DNA of 64,000 bases, from assembly GCA_014529385.2 (NCBI GenBank), contig CM043971.1:99155985-99219984 (forward strand), read 5' to 3'. Of this stretch, positions 32,601-42,182 are shown piece after piece. Position 1 is the first letter of the stretch, and each line of letters begins with the position of its first letter. This DNA is from Adiantum capillus-veneris. Taxonomy: Eukaryota; Streptophyta; Polypodiopsida; Polypodiales; Pteridaceae. A model generated the notes under the pieces. That model did no database searches, was not told the DNA's origin, and worked only from the letters and a program-made list of their open reading frames with translations. The position numbers and the translations under genes were made by a program.

Positions 32601-35247
32601 TGGGATAGTCCAATTTATGTTCTCCTGGTTGAGTGAGAACACACCCAATAGCAAAGTTTGATGCATCAATATGCACATGGAAAATGACATCCCAGTTAGG
32701 TGTCCTTAAAATCGGAGCACTTGCTAGTGTTTTCTTCAATTGTTCATAGGCCTGGTCACACTCTTCAGTCCATTTAAATTCAATGAGAAGCTTGTACAAA
32801 GGACGTGCTATCTCAACGAAAAATAAAATAAACCGTCGATAATAACCCACGTGTCCCATGAACCTTTGAACTCCCTTGTAATTGGTTGGTGGTGGTAACT
32901 CTAGAATCACTTTAATTTTGCTCTCATCGGTTGAGATACCATTCTTGGATACTATATACCCTAAAATAACTCCATGCTTGACCCAAAATTGGCATTTGAA
33001 CGGGTTCAATGAGATACGATATAACCTACACTTTTCAAACACCTTCCGCAAACATGATAGATGTTCTTTCCAAGAAGAGTAAACACAAAGGTCGTCTAAG
33101 AAAGATTCACAAAACTCTCTCAAATATTCTTTAAAAGCAGTGTTTATTAATCGTTGGAATGTAGCAGGGGCATTTGTTAAGCCAAAAGCCATCACACGAA
33201 ATGCAAACACGCCAAATTCTGTGATGAAGGCTGTTTTAGCTTGGTCCTCTAGCGCTATCGTGATTTGGTTGTAGCCTGAGTACCCATCTAGAAAGCTATA
33301 AGCTTCCTTGCCTGCAACTCTTTCAAGTACATGTTCGTTATATGGTAGGGGGTAATGGTCTCTTCTAGTAGCTGCATTAAATTTTTTGAGGTCCACGCAC
33401 ACCCTGAGTTTCCCATTCTTTTTTGGCACGATAACTATTGGAGACACCCATTCAGAGTGTTCAATAGGATATATGAACCCACATTTGATAAGCTTTTCTA
33501 GTTCTTCTTGAATGATCTTTGCGTACTTAGGATTCATCGGGTAGGGTCTTTGTTGTACGGGCTTCGCAGTGCTAATCATAGGGATTGTATGTTGGACCAC
33601 AGAAGGTGGAAAACCTTTCATATCATGGTATGTCCAAGCGAATATGTCCTTGAATTCCTTGAGAAGCTCTTTGAGGACCGCCTCTTCAACTTCTGTGAGG
33701 TCTTGGGCAATAAAAACAGGTTTTGATTCTTCACCGGGGTCGGCTAATTCTATTTCTTTAACTATTTCCAGACCATCATAGATTCCATTATTCCCATCGA
33801 TAGGTATTCTTTGGGCTTTTGTGTACACAACCTTTGCTTCCCCTGTGGTGTAAGATTTGAAATGTTCTGGTGCAGGATGCAAGTCTGTGGATTCTGGTTG
33901 TGCTTTGGTTTGTGCTTCCATTTCTGCTTTCTTGTGTTGTCGAGCTAACTCTTGGTTTTGACGCCTCCTTGCAGTGCGGCTCAACTTTGGCTTGTCTATG
34001 ATCTCTAATTGGGCTATGTCATGGGGTTGTGGTCTACACCACATAACATTTTGGAGATATTCACCCCAATTGTCTACCAATTTTCGATGAGCATCACATG
34101 CTCCTATATAACTGAGCCATTCTGCTGAGGATCTCTTCTTTTTTATCCTAGCACGTACATTGGCTCGATATCGACACCTCTTAAGGTTTTTCTTTTTCTT
34201 ATTTGAGACCTGCTTTTGATTTGCATTTAGATCTGGCTCACTAAAGGAGTCCTCGTTGGTGTCCTCTTCACTCTCGGAGGAGCTATCATGGGTTGATGTG
34301 CTCGGTCCTTCCGAATGTTTTGACTCTGAACTTGCTCCACTCTTTAATTCATGAGATTCCGAATCCGTTTCACTCTGGAAGTCAGTGTCTGAGTCGTGTT
34401 GGTTAAAGTCTTCTATTGAGCTATCGGTGTCACTGTCAGATTGGTCCACAATTGCCTTGCCCTTAGAAGATGCATGTATGGCACTTATCATGTTCAGAGG
34501 TGCAATTTGTGGTACCTCTTCCCCCTCTGGTGTGACCAAAGTGGTTCCTCTATTTCCCCAGGTATCTATGGTTGCAGCTAGGTGTACCCAGTCTACGTTG
34601 TCTGATTCCGTCATACCCGGTAACACATCCATGTAAGGAAAATCTTGGCCAATGTCTGTATCCTTCTTACAAGTGTAACAATATTGTAGTGGGGCCGAGT
34701 GAACTGTGGTGTCAGAGCGATGATCAATAATGGTTTTACTCCCTAAGGGGTGTACCTTACCAGTCACCAAATCCACTCTAAGGACAGAGTCTTGGAATTG
34801 CAAATAGACATGATTTTTAGACCAATCGTGAACCATTTGTGCTTCCCTCATGAATGGTCGTCCTAAAATCATTTCATATGACATAAGGTGTTTAGAGAAA
34901 TCCATTACAATGAACGTATGTCGTACCTTGTGTCCTAGAACTTTGATCTTAAGATCCTTGAGCATCCCCATAGGTTTGGCTATGGTACCATTTGCCATCT
35001 TTACCACAATGTTAGTAACACTGAGGCGGGGTTTTCCCATGGATTCCCAACAATCTTTTGTAACGATGCTAACTCCCGCACCACCATCAAAAATTCCCTT
35101 TATAGTTAATCCCTTGGTAGTGATGGGTAGGGTCGCATTAGACTCGTCGCCTTCAAAATATTGCCCTAATTCGTTAATGGGTACCTCGATCACAGACTCG
35201 TGTCCATCTAAGTCAAGTGATTGCACATGATTTTCCTCATCAATCAT
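29629..35247 (-). CDS. pol: E2 Pol polyprotein, intact 1872 aa with a second retropepsin-like domain
   Basis: Domains in order: retropepsin 1 (residues 45-135; DGG at 54-56, ILGRPFM at 127-133); acidic Ser-rich linker (265-345) and basic stretch (350-372); reverse transcriptase (about 560-740; FLDDL with D718/D719); RNase H (855-975; D861, E901 or E903, D928, but Asn971 where ADHLSR normally has Asp); integrase with H1068/H1075/C1106/C1109 zinc finger and D1138, D1200, E1236 (DD35E spacing). After the integrase tail comes a Gln/Lys/Ala-rich helix (1420-1460). A second retropepsin-like domain follows (1482-1590; DTG at 1502-1504, LGRTWM at 1573-1578), then four W(V/I)PK motifs (1662, 1696, 1715, 1760). 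Met1 is only the first Met of the open frame; protease sequence continues upstream in frame, so the natural start is probably Gag-Pol fusion. Confidence 0.92.
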   Translation of the reverse strand: MIDEENHVQSLDLDGHESVIEVPINELGQYFEGDESNATLPITTKGLTIKGIFDGGAGVSIVTKDCWESMGKPRLSVTNIVVKMANGTIAKPMGMLKDLKIKVLGHKVRHTFIVMDFSKHLMSYEMILGRPFMREAQMVHDWSKNHVYLQFQDSVLRVDLVTGKVHPLGSKTIIDHRSDTTVHSAPLQYCYTCKKDTDIGQDFPYMDVLPGMTESDNVDWVHLAATIDTWGNRGTTLVTPEGEEVPQIAPLNMISAIHASSKGKAIVDQSDSDTDSSIEDFNQHDSDTDFQSETDSESHELKSGASSESKHSEGPSTSTHDSSSESEEDTNEDSFSEPDLNANQKQVSNKKKKNLKRCRYRANVRARIKKKRSSAEWLSYIGACDAHRKLVDNWGEYLQNVMWCRPQPHDIAQLEIIDKPKLSRTARRRQNQELARQHKKAEMEAQTKAQPESTDLHPAPEHFKSYTTGEAKVVYTKAQRIPIDGNNGIYDGLEIVKEIELADPGEESKPVFIAQDLTEVEEAVLKELLKEFKDIFAWTYHDMKGFPPSVVQHTIPMISTAKPVQQRPYPMNPKYAKIIQEELEKLIKCGFIYPIEHSEWVSPIVIVPKKNGKLRVCVDLKKFNAATRRDHYPLPYNEHVLERVAGKEAYSFLDGYSGYNQITIALEDQAKTAFITEFGVFAFRVMAFGLTNAPATFQRLINTAFKEYLREFCESFLDDLCVYSSWKEHLSCLRKVFEKCRLYRISLNPFKCQFWVKHGVILGYIVSKNGISTDESKIKVILELPPPTNYKGVQRFMGHVGYYRRFILFFVEIARPLYKLLIEFKWTEECDQAYEQLKKTLASAPILRTPNWDVIFHVHIDASNFAIGCVLTQPGEHKLDYPISFASCQLNDAERNYTTTEREGLAMVYAVKKFRYYLLANKFVFYVDHQALLYLVNKPCSTGRITRWLLILLEFDFTIVVRPGKRHIMANHLSRIPNGEAPTGVDDELPDTSLFIVETMPEWSENIVNFLVNGFPPKELRKDIARRLVKECEPYCLIAGTLYRLGKDDILRRCAREDEYLYILQEAHMGIAGGHFSGDLTARKVLQSGYWWPTLFKDASLFTKGCDECQRYKTTQCKDRMPLHPIKVTQPFEKWGLDFVGPISPAARNTQSRYILVATDYVTKWAEDKASQKADARTIAKFLFENIITRFGCPFEIVSDNGTHFINEVIRELTTTFMISHHKSTPYYPQANGQAESTNKTLISILTKTVEAHRTDWDLKLTSALWDYRTAYKVAINYTPFKMVYGQEAVMPWAFVIPSLRVASQEGWNGNPLTERLYILEKLDEERQLAVQNALVEKDRRKKWFDRHVKDKDIKVGDKVLMYGVRKEKKKLKYAGKGPYRVCEITPQGTLCVETLDGVETIGFLNGSKFKRYYDPLSQEELRAIHQKKAAKAQTELNKIQAQAEAKEQQQRIRQKQEANLGVTNAFHVEIKEDGLDSDTPLRYPIELNSAYGKVLYNALLDTGAKYNLLSYGVWCQLGKPPLSESIIQVKGVNKKKTTVFGIWHTSISYDNGIVAQDLLVMPTGTMEGNINLGRTWMISTKCTIDWGTGGVTTQKPTLSPTTQVIVPEILPKEIKPKTLHVQEVEPYVPIAQLSRASIDVVERKLETHKNHPNITEKTYKWVPKASVVSMVDAKKRKPSKNRPTHSKKCKETLRWIPKRLLEAQGYYEGNDQIWVPKRKVYSYLSPGPCKPNPVAPKQIENRGKEKIMECYTPDLELVWVPKKERFVPPSSGTGKSNETSCSSCSSYTQIEASTQPPHTTVHIHTSTKEFAPPGVSSPPTTTLQIKSWESTLPPLQLDETHRAVENYWLKPSPITTWNNWFQKVTTSFQKV

Positions 35248-35260
35248 AATCGAGTCAGGC

Positions 35261-38200
35261 CTATTTGGTTGCGCAAACTGCGGATCCTGTTCCTAGCTCT
35301 CCGTTAACGAATGCTCGAAGTGCAAGGAGTAACTCAGGATCTCCATACAGCTTAGCTATGATCGTGGTTCGGACCTCAGAAGACATGAAGTCCACTAGTT
35401 TGGCAACATTCATTGGCATTTTGCAGGGTGTAGGTCCTTGACTAGGAACTGGTGAGGATGGAATCTCATATTCCTCAATGGGATCGGGTATTCCTTCGTT
35501 AAACATCCTTTCCAACAAGAAAGGTGTATGCTTACTTTCTGATGTCCCGTCCTCACTCCCTTCTTGGATGATACTAGATATGGCTAATGGTCTATGGTTC
35601 ATGTGGGGTGGATGAACTTGCGTGGGAAACACTGTGTCATGAATTTTGACATGCATGGGTTCTGGTTCTAGCTTCCTTTGAGTCTCCTCCACTAAACCTC
35701 TTAGATGTTTCACCTGCTCAATCTCGTCTACTGGGTTTGGGTACGTCCCAATCTTCTTTTTACGATTCTTCCCTTTTTGCCCCTGCGGTTTATCTTGGGG
35801 GTCTTGGATTGGATTTGGAAACACTTGTGGTGTTTTCAGAGGCTCTTTATGGTTTTCTCTTATTCGGTTTTCATTTGGTTCCATGTTACGGTTTTCTTGG
35901 TCGGTCTTTCCCTTTGTGGTATTGGTTCTAGTCTCCATTGTCTCGACTGAATCTGAATCATCCTCGAGGTAATTCATGTACACGGGGTCATCTCCTGTTC
36001 CTATGTTTGTTTTGGAACTTGGCTTTGAATTTCCCGTATTCTGCAACCTCTTCCTTCGTGTCTTCTTTTTCTTTGCTTGGATAAGTGACACGGTATCTCT
36101 CTCTTCGAGGATATGGCCTGGCCCTTGAAGCATGGATCGTGTAATCGCATAAGCGGGTGCGACGGGTGGTATTGGCGATGTCACACTAGCAATTTCGACC
36201 AAATTTAGGGATGTGATTTTAGGCGCATTTGGGTTATAGGGGCATTGGGCAATCAAGTGATCTATGCCACAACGATCACATGTGAGTATTGGCATTGCAG
36301 ACGTGCTCCCTTGATTCATTTGCATCTGTGCAGCATTCTTTTGCAGCCTAATAGGGCACTCCGCTGCCCGATGTGGTCCACCACACTCGTAGCATTGAAG
36401 AGGTGGCCTCCTAGCCTGGGTGTTGATATTTTGACCTCTGGATGCGAGAGCAGCAGCTTGATAAACCAGCTTGACTTGCCCCCAACAATCTTCCATGTAG
36501 TATATAGGACACTCTTCCAATGTATCAAGTCCGTAGGCAATACTAGTGTCTATTTCCTCCTCACAGCCATCTGCATAAGCATTTGATGGCTCGCAACCCA
36601 CTTGGTTCATAGGGGCGACTCTTGGATGCGGGGGCTGCGGTCTTAGCACAGGAGGTGGTAGCGGTGTAGCTTGTACAACATTTTGAGATCTAGGGACCAT
36701 GTGTTGCGGTAGTTGCTCAACAGGTGGAGCAGGCATCAATACAGGAGCTCGAGGTGCATCCGTTCAGGCTACAGGTGGTCTATTTGCCATCATACGTTTG
36801 ATCATTAAACAATTCTTAGCTTGGTGACCATACCTACCACATGTGTTGCAAGTTCCATTAAATTTTACTCTAAACATAGGGCACTCACTAGTGCTATGTG
36901 GACCCAAGAAAATGGAACACCATTGTTGCTCCCTTCTTGGATACATGTGACTATTTTGAGGGGGTCGATTATCCTTAAGAGACTCTTGGATTGCCTTGGT
37001 GAGGTATGTCAAGAATTTCTCAAATACCTTTGGCTCATTGGTTGGCAATGGGCTTTGCAGTCATGGGTTCATACTCAATGGCTTGTGAGCTAGTGGATCT
37101 CGTGTCAGTAGACACCCTCATGCCTGCTATCATCAAGTTGTCCTCTAATTGGATTGCATTGGCAGTGACATCTTCCCAGGTTGTGATACCTCTAATCACT
37201 AGTCCATTATAGATTCCTTCATTCCTCAACCCTCGAATGAATCGATCAAGCAGTTGGTTATTGTTGAAGCGCTCATTTACAGGGCAGCGAGAGTTTAAGT
37301 GCTTTAGACGACTAATGAAGTCCCTTACTGACTCTCCTTCCTTACGTTCGGCCTTCTGTAGCTGAGATGCTACACCCCAAAGCACACCTTCTCGTATGTA
37401 CTCCTTTAGAAACAACCTTCGAAGGGTAGGGTAGATTGTTTTCTCGTCCACCCTTAGGGTTCTATACCAATCTCCAGCCTTCCCACTTAATGTCAAGCTT
37501 AAGGCATTGCACTTATGTAGTTCGTTGCGTTCCCCTAAGGAATCACATGCTTGTTCAAACACTTCAATGTGTTTTCTAGCATCTTCGTCCCCATTGAATT
37601 TTTGCGTGAGTTTGGCAATTTGTACTGCCTTACTTCTAGGCTCTCTATCAGATGCATGACGCATATTTTCCGCGATAGATCGACCTATGGTTTGAGCAAA
37701 CGCTGCCAAGTCACCTATGTAAGGAGGCAGGGCCGGTGGAGGTACTCTTGGAATCATATGTGGGAGAGGGACGGGTACCGATCTTGGCATATGTGTGGAT
37801 GATGCAGGATATGGAACATAACCGGGCATAGGTCCACTCGGATAAGGGCTAGGGAGCGGCACTCGAGGAGCATAAGCAAGTGGTACAATTGGAGGTGTGG
37901 GGGCCATGTGTGCATAAGGGGCTAGAGGCACATACGGTCGAGGCCCCATATTAGGTACTACGACACTAGGTAGTGGCACTGCGCTAACCATAGATGTCAT
38001 CGGTACATTCTCTGTCAGGCTTATCCTTGGAGTGAGCACTGTGTTTTCCTTAATAGAGGGTTGAGCCAAGTTAGGGAAGCTAAAGTTGTCGCTCGGAGGC
38101 TCAGATTGCATAGATACCCCAGGTGAAATGACGTAAGATGGGTCTATGGGGCTCATTAGAGGAGTCTCCATTTGTGATAGAGTAGGCTGTTGAGCCTTGC

Positions 38201-38977
38201 TCGTATCCAGAAATCTCATGGGGCCAGTTGAGAGTATATTTACCCCTCGGTTTTGCCTTTCTGATTGAATAATGCCATGGATAACATTACATATCATTTT
38301 CTGTTGATCTTCGATGCTCGTGGCACTAGAGGTGGATTGTACAATCTCTATCCATCCTACATGGTAAGCGTGGCCAGAGTGTAGATCCGTCAACACCTCA
38401 GTGTGGAGGTCGTATGTCCAATGATCATTAATGAACAATCCTTCTAGAGTCGACATGTTAACGGTTTCTTGTGAGGTAGAAGCAATGTTGCTCCCTGTGG
38501 TTTTACTTGTCACCAACGGTACTCTAGAGGGAACTTCTGAAGGAGGTAGCTCAACAGGGCCTTCTTGGTAAGAAGTTGGCAGGATATCCACATGGACCTC
38601 TTTGGGGGTGTGGGGTCCACGTGCGATGTGAAAGGAGAGTCCACTTCCCCACCCCCTTCGTGTGCTTCATTTGCATCAGGTTCCGAGCGAGTAGCTCTAC
38701 CTAATGTTTCCATGAAATGGCTAAACATACTAGTACTAGGCTGTGGAGCTTCGGGAGGTGCATGGCCTTCTCTCTCAGTGTTTTGGGTAGGGTATGCTTC
38801 CATGATTTCTGAGTCGGAGGAGGAATCACTAGCGGCTATTTTAGGGTCTTGGGTGGTGCTACCTTGTGTCCCCGCTGAGGGTCTAGAGCCTATCGTGGAT
38901 GGGTAATGGGTGTCCGTATGAACAGAGGCACCCTCAATATGCTCGTGTTCTAGCATCCGCCCAGAGCGTAAGTGCAT
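35261..38977 (-). pseudogene. gag: E2 gag, broken by frameshifts and a stop
   Basis: Four overlapping or abutting minus-strand frames: 38510-38977 (acidic N-terminus, MHLRSGRMLE), 37035-38591 (Pro-rich region then capsid-type gag domain, KLTQKFNGDEDARKHIEVFE to GITTWEDVTANAIQ), 36764-37048 (knuckles CSIFLGPHSTSEC and CNTCGRYGHQAKNC), 35261-36739 (knuckles CYECGGPHRAAEC and CDRCGIDHLIAQC, basic middle, C-terminal conserved FMSSEVRTTI). Relative to E1 there is a 1-bp loss near 38600, a 4-bp gain near 37040, TGA at 36764-36766 where E1 has Trp, and a frame change at 35250-35275 before pol. The first knuckle has also lost one Cys (CSIF versus CSVC in E1). Functional Gag is unlikely from this copy. 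Confidence 0.88.
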
Positions 38978-39939
38978 GTGCTTTTGATACCCTAAGGTGT
39001 CAAAAAGCTGCTCTAGGAGGCCTTGTGACTAGTTTTTAGCGTGTTTTTTGTTTGTTTTTTTGCTAGATTTTTTAGAGCGTGTCGTGGAATGGGCCGTGTG
39101 ATAGCTCGAAACAAGCGTATCGCTAGGAGGTGCTTTACAGCCCACCGTTTGGTTCTATTTTGCTCCAGAAAAGCCCGAAACAGTCTTTTCCTAGCTGGGG
39201 AACTAGGCTCCAAATAGCAAGTCTAAAGGTGCAAGTGGGAAGAGAAGGGAGGAGAGTGGAGGACTTGTCCCACATGCTCTCATTCCCTCTTGAGGAGGTA
39301 GGGTATATATATAAGAGTGAGTCTAGTATGTATCATAAGACTGAGGACTGAGGCCTGGGCCTGGCCCTGGCCCTGGGCCTCCCTGGGTCTGGGCCTGGGC
39401 TTGGGCTTGGGGAAATGATCCCGATCTAACTTTTATACAAACCAACCCGTCCGTTTTTATAATGTTTTTTATTTTCGAAAATCTAACCTCCCCCTCGCTC
39501 ACGTTTTTATTTTTCGAATTTTATTTTATTTTATTTTTCTCCTTTTTTTCCAATTTTTTTTTTGGCGATATTATTTGGTACACGTTTTGGTGCGCGTTGA
39601 CCTCACCTAACTATTTACTGTCCCACCTACCTACTGACCTGCTAATCAGTGGTTCACCTAATTACTACTGCTTAATTAACTAACTGTGCGCCTAACTGTG
39701 AACAAACCAGAAAACACAGAAAACACAGAAAATGCAGAAATTGAAACTTGACAGAACTGTGCAGTGAAAACACAGAAAATGCAAAAACGCAAGAAACGCT
39801 AACTGTGCAGTGCAAACCAGAAAACGCAAAAAAAAGAAATCTCCACAGAACTACACACACTCATTCCCTGCCTTTCCTATGATAGAAATTGCACCACAAG
39901 AAAGCGTAAAGTGCTTCACCGAGCTTAGTGTAGGGCATT
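38978..39939 (-). other. E2 leader with G-tract run and A-rich repeats
   Basis: Untranslated region between primer site and gag. It has A-rich direct repeats of AAAACACAG type at 39712-39830, T-rich sequence at 39460-39560 and a (GGGCCT)-like stretch at 39354-39412. The last part of that stretch holds five G-tracts with 3-base loops on the plus strand (39385-39412). E1 has a shorter version in the same place. No open frame is convincing. Confidence 0.65.
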
Positions 39940-39957
39940 TCCCCGGGAGCGGCGCCA
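39940..39957 (-). promoter_or_regulatory. E2 primer binding site, tRNA-Asp type
   Basis: The minus strand reads TGGCGCCGCTCCCGGGGA, 18 nt complementary (with two differences) to the 3' end of plant tRNA-Asp. It is separated from the 5' LTR by four bases. Copy E1 has the less altered central part but a changed first dinucleotide. Confidence 0.88.
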
Positions 39958-39961
39958 AAAA

Positions 39962-40214
39962 TGTGCGCTCCTTGCCGCACTGTCGAAGCAATGGACTTGC
40001 CAATACACTGTGTGCGAGCCACAAATGGCTCCAAGCACACAACAAGCCTAAACTAGCAAGCTCAAGAGAGCAAAGGGTGTGTCACTCACCGCTCTACGCT
40101 CGCCTTCGTGGTGGATTCCTCTCCACGAAGAAGAGGGAGACGCCGCTACGCCGCGCACAACCGCCTCGCCGCCGTCGTGCCGCCGCAACGCTCGATCGCA
40201 CACACACTCTCACA

Positions 40215-40250
<36 letters not shown>

Positions 40251-40549
40251 AGGAGATGGTGAAGGAGAAGGTGGAGATGGAGCAAGAGCAGCTTCTATTG
40301 CACAATGAGAGAATGACTCAATTTTAGGTTTAATTGGCTTTTATGTGAGCTCACCCCATTCACACTTGGGCGCCCATGCTTAGCCAACTAACCCTAGCAT
40401 GTTCGTGTTAGAGTGCGCCTCTCATCGGCGATCACTCTACCTTTCCCTATTGGACCGACAAGCCCGGTGCCTGACTCTACTTAAATAAATAATACGGTTA
40501 CGGTGTCCGTCGTAGGCGATAGGGTGTCCGTGAGCCACGAGGGTTAACA
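39962..40549 (-). repeat. E2 5' LTR (588 bp)
   Basis: TG...CA ends on the minus strand, aligned end to end with 27137-27720 and 7574-8145. The likely promoter is the A/T-rich TATA-like stretch near 40480-40496 (minus strand), upstream of a CA/CT-repeat-containing transcribed part. The U5-side 195 bp resemble E1 more than they resemble the E2 3' LTR. Confidence 0.95.
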
Positions 40550-40554
40550 GATCT
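40550..40554 (+). repeat. E2 target-site duplication, right copy GATCT
   Basis: Exact match to 27132-27136. Joining the chromovirus sequence across one copy restores the context seen in chromovirus B at 20595-20630. Confidence 0.95.
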
Positions 40555-42006
40555 ATCTTCTATGATAGATGAGTATGCTATTGATCCCAATTTTAAAGAT
40601 GTGATTTCAGCCCTTGCACTAGGGAAGAAAAAGGAACCATTTAATTTACAAGATGGTTATCTTCTCTATGGCAATAGATTATGCATTACTCACTACGTGA
40701 GAAAGTAATGTATGAATCTCATGCTCCTCCTTATGCAGGGCATAGAGGAATTCAGTCTACCCTAAAAGGGATTGAAACATATTTCTATTGGCCTACCATG
40801 AAGGCAAACATACAAGAGTATGTTTCTAAATGTGTGGTATGCCAAAAGACGAAGTTTGATAGAGGAAAGAAACGTGGATTGCTTCAACCTTTGCCAATCC
40901 CTAATTCACCATGGGAGAGCATATCCATGGATTTTATCTTTGGATTGCCTAAGTTTATCCATGGGAATATGAAAATATGGACGATAGTAGACAGGTTCAG
41001 TAAACAAGCTCATTTTGCTGTCAAAAAGACTATCAAAGCCCATCAAATGGCAACCCTCTTCATATCACAAATCTTCAAGTACCATGGCTTGCCAATGTCC
41101 ATAGTGTCGGATAGAGATCTTAAAATGACCAGTAATTTTTGGAAGGGTCTCTTTGAGAATTTAGGGACAAGGCTAAATTTCTCTTCGGCCTATCACCCGC
41201 AAACGGATGGCCAAAGTGAAATAGCTAACCTAAAAATTCTTGATCTACTAAAAGCCTATGTAATGGAAGTAGATCAAAGGTCCCAATGGGAGAAGTACTT
41301 ACCCTTAGTGGAGTATGCCTACAACAACAATGTACATACTTCCACGGGAAAAGCACCTTTTGAGGTAATTGAGGGAAGATAAAAAAGTCCCCTGCTACTT
41401 AAGGTACACAGGAAGATCTTTGCTGCAGATGAGTATAGCCGAGACCTACAAGAATCTTTCCAAAAGATTAAGGATGCTATCTCTATCTCACAGCAAAGGC
41501 AAACGGCTGCTGCTGATAAGCACAGAAGAGCCCAAGCCTTTAAAGAAAATGATTGGGTCTTACTTAAATCTCCCAAGGCTCGATTAAGGCACACGACGGG
41601 CAAGAATCCTACGGGACACCAAAAATACTATGCTAAGTTAGCAAAAAGGTACTATGGGCCCTTCCAGATTCTTAGGCCAATCATTGAGATGGCCTATCAA
41701 CTCAAGTTGCCCAGCCACTAGCTCATACACAATGCTTTTCATGTGAGCCTACTAAAGCCTTACAAAGGAGAGCCACCTCAAGAATCAACTATTGAAGACC
41801 CACCAGAGATCGAGGACCAACAAGAGGTATTGCAGTCCAAGTCCATTCTCCGACATGAAGACAAGGTATTAAGAGGTGGTAAGACTATCCGACGATATCT
41901 TATTAAGTTTAAAATCTATCCTTTTGAAGATGCTAGATGGATGCAAGGCGTACAATTAAAGGATAACCTAAAACTTGTCAATGCTTACAATGCTTCCCTA
42001 GAGTAG
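40550..42006 (+). pseudogene. Chromovirus C integrase and chromodomain-like tail
   Basis: The frame 40681-41382 encodes the zinc region (ESHAPPYAGHRGIQS...CVVCQK) and the DDE core: SMDFIFGLP, IVSDRDLKM and QTDGQSEIANLK. A frame change at about 41380 follows GKAPFEV. Sequence at 41390-41720 still reads as the integrase C-terminal region in another frame (ADKHRRAQAF; YYGPFQIL), with TAG at 41719-41721. Frame 41743-42006 begins VSLLKPYKGE and ends with HEDKVLRGGKTIRRYLIKF and DARWMQ, a chromodomain-type module that in chromoviruses directs insertion towards heterochromatin. It is the other half of the gene interrupted by E2. Confidence 0.88.
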
Positions 42007-42166
42007 AGAAATGTACAAATCTTTAAAATGAACAAAGTTTTTGTCTTATAAGACTCTCTTTTTCTTTATTGTGCACAAATGTGAAGTAGTATGCATGCAT
42101 AGAATCAAGTTTGCGGACGACGTCCTCCAAACACCAAGTAGAGCTTGTCACTCTACTATGGAAGAT
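42007..42166 (+). other. Chromovirus C post-pol region with purine tract
   Basis: Non-coding sequence between the pol stop and the 3' LTR. It includes CAAGTTTGCGGACGACG, resembling the stretch that often precedes the polypurine tract of chromoviruses, and CTATGGAAGAT immediately before the presumed LTR start. The same end sequence occurs at 8146-8179. Confidence 0.6.
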
Positions 42167-42169
42167 TGA

Positions 42170-42172
42170 TAG
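42170..42172 (+). repeat. CACTA target duplication, left TAG
   Basis: TAG precedes CACTACAACA at 42173 and follows TGTTGTAGTG at 49908-49910. Three base pairs is the standard length for the CACTA superfamily. The uninterrupted sequence is seen at 8180-8190. Confidence 0.92.
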
Positions 42173-42182
42173 CACTACAACA

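Larger units (their letters stand above)
27137..40549 (-). mobile_element. Full-length Ty3/gypsy retrotransposon E2, 13.4 kb
   Basis: A complete element on the minus strand: 5' LTR 39962-40549, tRNA-Asp primer site 39940-39957, leader, broken gag 35261-38977, intact pol 29629-35247, an extra 143-codon frame 28926-29357, polypurine tract 27721-27733 and 3' LTR 27137-27720. GATCT flanks both ends. It interrupts chromovirus C between RNase H and integrase. Element length and the Asp primer suit the non-chromovirus (Athila/Tat-like) gypsy branch. Intact pol with damaged gag suggests it was, or now is, dependent on Gag supplied by relatives. Confidence 0.95.
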
